Source of the DNA: JBBRHF01 sp038223055
GTDB lineage: Bacteria > Actinomycetota > Actinomycetes > JACCUZ01
Direction of reading: 5' to 3'
DNA length: 11,677 nt
NCBI GenBank assembly: GCA_038223055.1
Contig: JBBRHF010000140.1
Location: 1 to 11,677, forward strand
Under the pieces are notes generated by a model that searched no databases, was not told the origin of the DNA, and was given only the letters and a program-made list of their open reading frames with translations. How positions within the stretch are numbered: the first letter of the stretch is position 1; the number at the start of each line of letters is the position of its first letter. Positions 6,389 through 11,677 of the stretch are shown in pieces. Both the position numbers and the translations under genes were made by a program.

Positions 6389-7375
6389 GTGCGCGTCTGG
6401 CGCGGGCTGGGCGAGGTGCGCAACGTCGAGCGGTCGGTCGTGACTGTGGGCGTTTTCGACGGCGTGCACCTGGGGCACCGGCACGTCATCGGCCAGGTCG
6501 TGGCGCGGGCGCGCGAGATCGGCGCCCTGGCGGTCGTCGTGACCTTCGACCCGCACCCGATGTCCGTCGTTCGCCCGGACCGGGCGCCGGACACGCTCGC
6601 GACCCTGGCGCATCGTCTCGACCTGATGGCTGACCAGCAGGTGGATGCGGTGCTGGTGCTGGAGTTCACCGACGAACTGGCGCACCAGAGCGCCTCCGAC
6701 TTCGTGATCGAGGTGCTCGTTGACACGCTGCACGCCGTGGAGGTGCTCGTGGGCGCCGACTTCCGGTTCGGTCACCGGGCCTCCGGCGACGTCACGACGC
6801 TGCGCGAGATGGGGCCGGCCCACGGCTTCACAGTGACGCCGCTGACGCTGGCAGGCGGGCCGAGCGCGGCCGGACGCAGCAGCTGGTCCTCGACCTACGT
6901 CCGGGACCGGCTCGCCGACGGCGACGTCGGGCACGTGGCCGACGTCCTGGGCCGGCCACATCGGGTGGAAGGTCCCGTGGTCCACGGCGACCATCGGGGC
7001 CGCCAGCTCGGCTATCCCACCGCCAACCTGCGCCTCGGCGAGCGCACAGCCATCCCCGCCGACGGCGTCTACGCCGGCTTCCTGGTGCGGGCCGCCGGCG
7101 ACCGGCTCCCGGCGGCCATCTCGATCGGCACCAACCCCACGTTCGACGGCACCGAGCGCCGGGTCGAGGCCTATGTCCTGGACCGCAACGACCTCGAGCT
7201 GTACGGCGAGCACGTCGCGATCGAGTTCACCCACCGGCTGCGGGACACGGTGCGGTTCCAGGGCATCGAGCCGCTGCTGGCCCAGATGGCGCACGACGTA
7301 GACCGCGCCCGGGAGCTCACCGCGGGAGGAGGGTCCGCCGCACCCGTCGGGCAGCCCCCGCCCACTCCGGCCTGA
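6389..7375 (+). CDS. ribF: Bifunctional riboflavin kinase / FAD synthetase
   Basis: RibF phosphorylates riboflavin to FMN and then adenylylates FMN to FAD in the cytoplasm. It is 328 residues from GTG 6389, the usual bacterial size. The N-terminal nucleotidyltransferase domain has GVFDGVHLGH (21-30), TFDPHP (52-57), a GADFRFGHRASGD stretch (122-134) and SSTYVRDRL (167-175). The C-terminal flavokinase domain has GRPHRVEGPVVHGDHRGRQL (188-207), GYPTAN (208-213), the GVYAG strand (226-230), IGTNPTF (246-252) and VEAYVLD (259-265), with Glu260 the probable catalytic base. The start is chosen for the GGAGGAGGG ribosome-binding site and the canonical MRVWRGL opening; the longer frame from 6236 would add 51 residues encoded partly by the tandem repeats. 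A short Gly/Pro-rich tail follows residue 310. ribF before rpsO-pnp is a usual actinobacterial order. Confidence 0.96.
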   Translation: MRVWRGLGEVRNVERSVVTVGVFDGVHLGHRHVIGQVVARAREIGALAVVVTFDPHPMSVVRPDRAPDTLATLAHRLDLMADQQVDAVLVLEFTDELAHQSASDFVIEVLVDTLHAVEVLVGADFRFGHRASGDVTTLREMGPAHGFTVTPLTLAGGPSAAGRSSWSSTYVRDRLADGDVGHVADVLGRPHRVEGPVVHGDHRGRQLGYPTANLRLGERTAIPADGVYAGFLVRAAGDRLPAAISIGTNPTFDGTERRVEAYVLDRNDLELYGEHVAIEFTHRLRDTVRFQGIEPLLAQMAHDVDRARELTAGGGSAAPVGQPPPTPA

Positions 7376-7402
7376 CGCCTCGTGGATGCCGGTCCCCGTG
7401 GA

Positions 7403-7433
7403 TTGCCGCCGTCAGCGGCTTGGCTGGTAGCCT
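7403..7433 (+). promoter_or_regulatory. Candidate promoter of rpsO(-pnp)
   Basis: TTGCCG (7403-7408) and TAGCCT (7428-7433) are separated by 19 bases, and TGG precedes the -10 as in an extended -10. The site is 100 bases before rpsO in the 158-base ribF-rpsO gap. It also contains a small GCCGC-CGTCA-GCGGC hairpin (7405-7419). The call rests on pattern and position only. Confidence 0.42.
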
Positions 7434-7533
7434 CGGAACTTGCCGTCACCACGGGCCGTAGCCACGGCGTGAGCCCCAGATCCACTCGTGACCTAGACCG
7501 GGTGGAGCTCACCAGCCACACACAGGGAGACAC

Positions 7534-7803
7534 GTGCCGCTCAGCACCGACACCAAGAAGACGATCATCACCGAGCACGGCGCCAACGACGCCGACACCG
7601 GGTCTCCCGAGGTCCAGGTGGCGATGCTGTCACGGCGCATCAGCGACCTCACCGAGCACCTCAAGATGCACAAGCACGACCACCACTCGCGTCGTGGCCT
7701 GCTGCTGCTCGTCGGACGCCGCCGCCGACTGCTCAACTACCTGGCGAGGACTGACATCAGCCGCTACCGCCAGTTGATCAGCAAGCTCGGCCTGCGCCGC
7801 TAG
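7534..7803 (+). CDS. rpsO: 30S ribosomal protein S15
   Basis: S15 is a primary binding protein of the 16S rRNA central domain and contributes to a 30S-50S bridge. The 89-residue length is standard. Family features are visible throughout: an N-terminal TDTKKTIITEHG, DTGSPEVQVAMLSRRISDLTEHLK, the HKHDHHSRRGLLLLVGRRRRLLNYL rRNA-binding region (about residues 46-70, in overlapping motifs), and YRQLISKLGLRR at the end. The start is GTG 7534, preceded by AGGGAGA at 7524-7530. It has its own probable promoter at 7403-7433 and is followed by pnp after 212 bases, the widespread rpsO-pnp pairing. Confidence 0.98.
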   Translation: MPLSTDTKKTIITEHGANDADTGSPEVQVAMLSRRISDLTEHLKMHKHDHHSRRGLLLLVGRRRRLLNYLARTDISRYRQLISKLGLRR

Positions 7804-7879
7804 GTCACGCGCACCACAACGTCCGATCGTCACATCAGCACAACTTCAGATCACCAGGAGACGCGGCTCGCCTCGACGT

Positions 7880-7947
7880 GCCGGTCCTCGGTAGTGGCCT
7901 CCGTGAGAGCGAGAGCTGTCCCACGTGGGCTTCCATCGAAGACCGGC
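7880..7947 (+). promoter_or_regulatory. Long imperfect stem-loop in the rpsO-pnp intergenic leader
   Basis: The 26-base arms 7880-7905 and 7922-7947 align without gaps. 22 of 26 positions pair (three as G-U), in blocks of 7, 5, 1, 5 and 4 pairs separated by single mismatches. The outermost block is GCCGGTC with GACCGGC. The 16-base loop can close further as AGC-GAGA-GCT, a GNRA-type tetraloop. In E. coli and Streptomyces the rpsO-pnp spacer contains a hairpin cut by RNase III that governs pnp expression. Position and shape suggest the same here, but processing is inferred. The structure ends 55 bases before the pnp Shine-Dalgarno. Confidence 0.65.
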
Positions 7948-8015
7948 TTCCGGGACACACGAGATCCCGATGCGCCGTCAGCAGCCTGCTCCGCAATGGA
8001 ACAGGAGAGTGACCC

Positions 8016-10298
8016 ATGGAGGGTCAAGAGATCCACACCACCGAAGCCGTGATCGACAACGGCAGTTACGGCACCCGCACCGTCCGGTTCGAGACCGGGC
8101 GCCTCGCCCGGCAGGCCGCCGGCTCGGTCGTCGCCTACCTCGATGACGACACCATGCTGCTGTCGGCGACCACCGCCGGCAAGCACCCCAAGGAGAACCT
8201 CGACTTCTTCCCGCTCACGGTCGACGTCGAGGAGCGCATGTACGCCGCGGGCAGGATCCCCGGCTCGTTCTTCCGGCGCGAGGGCCGTCCCAGCGAGGAC
8301 GCGATCCTGACCTGCCGCCTGATCGACCGCCCGCTGCGCCCGTCGTTCGTCAAGGGCCTGCGCAACGAGGTCCAGGTCGTCATCACCGTGATGGCCTTGG
8401 ACCCCAAGGACATGTACGACGTGGTCGCGATCAACGCCGCCTCGATGTCCACCCAGCTGTCCGGCCTGCCGTTCAGCGGCCCGATCGGCGCCACCCGGGT
8501 GGCGCTGGTCAGCAACGCCGCCGGCGCTGACCAGTGGGTGGCCTTCCCGACCCACCAGGATCTCGAGCACGCGGTCTTCGACATGGTCGTGGCCGGCCGC
8601 GTCGTCGACGGGCCCGACGGCCCCGACGTCGCGATCATGATGGTCGAGGCCGAGGCCACGCTGGCCGCGTGGAAGCTGATCAAGGACGAGGGCCGAGGTG
8701 CCCCGACCGAGGAGGTCGTCGCCGCCGGCCTCGAGGCCGCGAAGCCGTTCATCAAGGTCCTGTGCGACGCCCAGAGCCAGCTCGCCGCGGTCGCAGCCAA
8801 GCCCACCCGCGAGTTCCCGCAGTTCCTCGACTACCAGGACGATGCCCTCGAGGCTGTCACCGCCGAGGTGCAGGGCGAGCTCGCGAGCGCGCTGCAAGTC
8901 GCCGACAAGCAGGACCGCGAGACCGAGCTGGACCGCCTGAAGGCGCTCGCCCACGACCGTCTCGACGTCAAGTTCGAGGGCCGCGAGAAGGAGCTCAGCG
9001 CCGCGTTCAAGACGCTGACCAAGAGCGTCATGCGCCAGCGGGTGCTGCGCGACAAGGTTCGCATCGACGGCCGCGGCCTCTCCGACATCCGCACCCTCTC
9101 GGCCGAGGTCGAGGTGCTTCCGCGCGTGCACGGCTCGGCGCTGTTCGAGCGCGGCGAGACCCAGATCCTGGGCGTGACCACGCTCAACATGCTCCGAATG
9201 GAGCAGATGATCGACACGCTGAACCCCGAGGACCGCAAGCGCTACATGCACAACTACAACTTCCCGCCCTACTCCACCGGCGAGACGGGCCGGGTTGGCT
9301 CGCCCAAGCGGCGCGAGATCGGCCACGGCGCGCTCGCCGAGCGGGCGATCCTGCCGGTGCTGCCGGCCCGCGAGGAGTTCCCCTACGCGATCCGGCAGGT
9401 GTCCGAGGCGCTGGGCTCCAACGGTTCCACCTCGATGGGCTCGGTCTGCGCGTCCACCATGTCGCTGCTCAACGCCGGGGTGCCGCTGCGCGCGCCGGTC
9501 GCCGGCATCGCGATGGGCCTGATCTCCGACGTGATCGACACAGCGGATGGCGGCACCGAGGTCTCCTACGCCGCCCTCACCGACATCCTCGGCGCCGAGG
9601 ATGCCATGGGTGACATGGACTTCAAGGTCGCCGGCACCAAGAATTTCGTGACCGCCATCCAGCTCGACACCAAGCTGGACGGCATCCCCGCGTCGGTGCT
9701 CGCGGCGGCGCTCACCCAGGCCAAGCTGGCGCGCCTGCAGATCCTCGACGTCATGAACGAGGCGATCGACGCCCCGGACGAGATGTCGCCCTACGCGCCG
9801 CGGATCATCTCGATCAAGATCCCGGTCGACCAGATCGGTGCCGTCATCGGCCCCAAGGGCAAGATGATCAACCAGATCCAGGACGACACCGGCGCCGAGA
9901 TCTCCATCGAGGACGACGGCACGATCTACATCGGCGCGACCGACGGGCCCAAAGCCGAGGCGGCCCGGGCCATGATCAACGGCATCGCCAACCCGACGAT
10001 GCCCGAGGTCGGCGAGCGCTACCTGGGCACGGTGGTCAAGACCACAGCGTTCGGTGCCTTCGTCTCGCTGGTGCCCGGTCGCGACGGCCTGCTGCACATC
10101 TCCAAGCTGCGTGGTCTCGCGGGCGGCAAGCGGGTCGACAACGTCGAGGACGTTCTCAAGGTCGGGGACAAGGTGCAGGTGCAGATCGCCGAGGTCGACT
10201 CGCGCGGCAAGCTTTCGCTCATCCCGGTCGAGGCCGACGGCGCGCCGGCCGAGGGTGCCGGGGCGTCCCGGGGCGCCGCGGACAGCGCGACGGTCTGA
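8016..10298 (+). CDS. pnp: Polyribonucleotide nucleotidyltransferase (PNPase)
   Basis: PNPase degrades RNA 3' to 5' by phosphorolysis and can synthesise RNA tails. In actinobacteria it is a major RNA-turnover enzyme. At 760 residues it has the full architecture: a first RNase PH-like domain (about 15-150, with FFRREGRPSEDAILTCRLID at 85-104), a helical linker region (about 240-335), a second RNase PH-like domain (about 350-580), KH (about 595-655, GPKGK loop at 612-616) and S1 (about 665-738, GAFVSL and GLLHISKL). The active-site segment TDILGAEDAMGDMDFKVAG (522-540) retains Asp529, Asp535 and Lys537, which I align with the metal and catalytic residues of E. coli PNPase. The start is ATG 8016, 6 bases after AGGAGAG (8003-8009). 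A short Ala/Gly-rich tail follows S1. The M16 peptidase gene begins 2 bases after the stop. Confidence 0.98.
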   Translation: MEGQEIHTTEAVIDNGSYGTRTVRFETGRLARQAAGSVVAYLDDDTMLLSATTAGKHPKENLDFFPLTVDVEERMYAAGRIPGSFFRREGRPSEDAILTCRLIDRPLRPSFVKGLRNEVQVVITVMALDPKDMYDVVAINAASMSTQLSGLPFSGPIGATRVALVSNAAGADQWVAFPTHQDLEHAVFDMVVAGRVVDGPDGPDVAIMMVEAEATLAAWKLIKDEGRGAPTEEVVAAGLEAAKPFIKVLCDAQSQLAAVAAKPTREFPQFLDYQDDALEAVTAEVQGELASALQVADKQDRETELDRLKALAHDRLDVKFEGREKELSAAFKTLTKSVMRQRVLRDKVRIDGRGLSDIRTLSAEVEVLPRVHGSALFERGETQILGVTTLNMLRMEQMIDTLNPEDRKRYMHNYNFPPYSTGETGRVGSPKRREIGHGALAERAILPVLPAREEFPYAIRQVSEALGSNGSTSMGSVCASTMSLLNAGVPLRAPVAGIAMGLISDVIDTADGGTEVSYAALTDILGAEDAMGDMDFKVAGTKNFVTAIQLDTKLDGIPASVLAAALTQAKLARLQILDVMNEAIDAPDEMSPYAPRIISIKIPVDQIGAVIGPKGKMINQIQDDTGAEISIEDDGTIYIGATDGPKAEAARAMINGIANPTMPEVGERYLGTVVKTTAFGAFVSLVPGRDGLLHISKLRGLAGGKRVDNVEDVLKVGDKVQVQIAEVDSRGKLSLIPVEADGAPAEGAGASRGAADSATV

Positions 10299-10300
10299 GC

Positions 10301-11653
10301 GTGAAGGCTCAACTGCTCGCCGGTTCCCAGAAGGCCGGTTCGACCCGCACGCTGGACCGGGGCGACGGAGGCGGCGGACTGGTCCGGCGCACCGTCCTGC
10401 CCGGCGGGCTGCGGGTCGTCACCGAGGCGATGCCGACGGTGCGTTCGGTCACCGTCGGCATCTGGGTGGGTGTGGGCTCGCGCGACGAGTCGGCGACCCA
10501 GGCAGGTGCGTCGCACTATCTCGAGCACCTGTTGTTCAAGGGCACTGGAAAGCGTGACGCCCTCGCGATCTCCGCATCGGTGGATGCGGTCGGCGGGGAG
10601 ATGAATGCCTTCACCGGCAAGGAATACACGTGCTACTACGCGCGGGTCCTCGACGACGACCTGCCGCTGGCCGTGGACGTGGTGTGCGACCTGGTGACGT
10701 CATCGCTGATCCGGACCGGGGACGTCGACTCCGAGCGGGGGGTGATCCTCGAGGAGATCGCCATGCACGAGGACGACCCGACCGACCTCGTGCACGACCA
10801 GTTCGCCCAGGAACTGTTCGGGACGGCGCCCATCGGGCGCCCCATCCTGGGCAGCGTCGAGGCGATCACGTCCATCGGGCGCGACGTCATCGCCCGCTAC
10901 TACCGCCGCCGCTACCTCCCGCAGAACATGGTCGTCGCCGTCGCCGGCAACGTCGACCACACCAGCGTCGTCCGCCTGGTCCGCAAGGCCTTCGCTGCGG
11001 CCGACCTGCTGGGCGGGGCCGCGACGCCGGTTCCGCCGCGGGCCGGCACGCGACCCAAGGCGGCGTCGGCTGGCGGTGTGCGGGTGGTGCGGCGGCCGTC
11101 GGAGCAAGCCAACCTCGTCCTGGGCATGCGGGGGCTGGGGCGCGCCGACGAGCGCCGGTTCGCCCTCGGGGTGCTCAATGCTGCGCTCGGTGGGGGCATG
11201 TCCTCGCGGCTCTTCCAGGAGGTCCGCGAGAAGCGCGGCCTCGCCTACTCCGTGTTCAGCTATCACACGCACTATGCAGATACCGGCCTGTTCGGGGTCT
11301 ACGCCGGGTGCGTGCCGCGCAAGATCGACCAGGTGCTCGCCATCTGCCGCGAAGAGCTCGACAAGCTCATCGTCGCCGGACTCACCGAGGAAGAACTCGA
11401 ACGGGGCAAGGGCCAGTTGCGCGGGTCCCTGGTGCTGGGCCTGGAGGATACCGGGTCGCGGATGAGCCGGATCGGGAAGGCCGAACTCGTCTACGGCGAG
11501 CTGCTCTCGGTCGACGACATCATCGGGCGGATCGACGCGGTCACCCTCGAGGACGTCGCTGCTGTCGCCGCCGAGGTGCTGACCCGACCGCCGACGTTGG
11601 CGGTCGTCGGGCCCTTCGACCCGGACCGCGACTTCTCCGGCGCCGTCGCCTGA
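10301..11653 (+). CDS. M16 family zinc metallopeptidase (pitrilysin/processing-peptidase type, PepR-like)
   Basis: M16B peptidases are zinc endopeptidases related to mitochondrial processing peptidase. The gene downstream of pnp in actinobacteria encodes this type; its substrate is not known to me. At 450 residues it has the inverted zinc motif HYLEH (72-76; His72 and His76 ligands, Glu75 catalytic), the distal acidic ligand in ERGVILEEI (Glu151 or Glu152), the M16 C-terminal domain from about residue 190, and GGGMSSRLFQEVREKRGLAY (297-316), the R/Y segment. Both halves are present, so it is an active-type subunit and not a lone inactive partner. Residues 1-27 are a Gly-rich extension before the conserved VRRTVLPGGLRVVTE. 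GTG 10301 lacks a clear Shine-Dalgarno and probably relies on coupling to pnp, whose stop is 2 bases away. The stop is at 11651-11653. Confidence 0.94.
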   Translation: MKAQLLAGSQKAGSTRTLDRGDGGGGLVRRTVLPGGLRVVTEAMPTVRSVTVGIWVGVGSRDESATQAGASHYLEHLLFKGTGKRDALAISASVDAVGGEMNAFTGKEYTCYYARVLDDDLPLAVDVVCDLVTSSLIRTGDVDSERGVILEEIAMHEDDPTDLVHDQFAQELFGTAPIGRPILGSVEAITSIGRDVIARYYRRRYLPQNMVVAVAGNVDHTSVVRLVRKAFAAADLLGGAATPVPPRAGTRPKAASAGGVRVVRRPSEQANLVLGMRGLGRADERRFALGVLNAALGGGMSSRLFQEVREKRGLAYSVFSYHTHYADTGLFGVYAGCVPRKIDQVLAICREELDKLIVAGLTEEELERGKGQLRGSLVLGLEDTGSRMSRIGKAELVYGELLSVDDIIGRIDAVTLEDVAAVAAEVLTRPPTLAVVGPFDPDRDFSGAVA

Positions 11654-11677
11654 TCCGGGACTGTCGCAGTGGGGACC

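Noticed and set aside
6212..7294. A 360-codon minus-strand frame opposite ribF
   Set aside because: It is a shadow frame. Its DVDFR repeats are only the reverse of the leader tandem repeats.
7851..10097. A 748-codon open frame on the minus strand opposite pnp
   Set aside because: It mirrors pnp codon bias in GC-rich DNA. Its composition is Asp/His/Arg/Gly-rich with no recognisable domain, while the + strand encodes an unmistakable PNPase.

Overview
The window is high-GC bacterial DNA. Codon third positions are strongly G/C, GTG and TTG starts are frequent, and the infB linker is Gly/Pro/Arg-rich. The gene order (infB, DUF503/ylxP, rbfA, truB, ribF, rpsO, pnp, M16 peptidase) is the translation and RNA-processing cluster of Actinomycetota. 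I infer an actinobacterium, perhaps near Propionibacteriales/Nocardioidaceae, but genus is not resolved from sequence alone.

Layout, all genes on + unless noted. (1) 1-2068: the 3' part of infB (IF2); its start lies left of the window. (2) 2093-2123: a perfect 14-bp hairpin just before the ribosome-binding site of a DUF503 gene (2142-2438). rbfA (2441-2965) and truB (2962-3978) follow; their stop and start overlap. truB carries six in-frame copies of a 15-bp repeat. (3) 3980-5272: kynU (kynureninase), a tryptophan-catabolism gene placed directly behind truB. (4) 5273-6388: about 1.1 kb without an intact gene. It holds a terminator-like hairpin, a decayed EAL-domain fragment on the minus strand (5499-6098), an inverted repeat, and a triple 15-bp repeat directly before the ribF Shine-Dalgarno. 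(5) 6389-7375 ribF, 7534-7803 rpsO, 8016-10298 pnp and 10301-11653 an M16 zinc peptidase. The rpsO-pnp gap contains a long imperfect stem-loop (7880-7947).

Functionally, IF2, RbfA, TruB and S15 serve translation initiation and the maturation of ribosomes and tRNA. PNPase degrades RNA, RibF makes FMN and FAD, and KynU makes anthranilate or 3-hydroxyanthranilate plus alanine. The last two are metabolic genes within a housekeeping cluster. I see no CRISPR array, tRNA, rRNA, integrase or transposase, and no defence or biosynthetic system. The unusual content is the kynU/EAL interval, recurrent short tandem or low-complexity insertions (rbfA tail, truB loop, kynU N-terminus, ribF leader), and two well-formed RNA hairpins in leaders.
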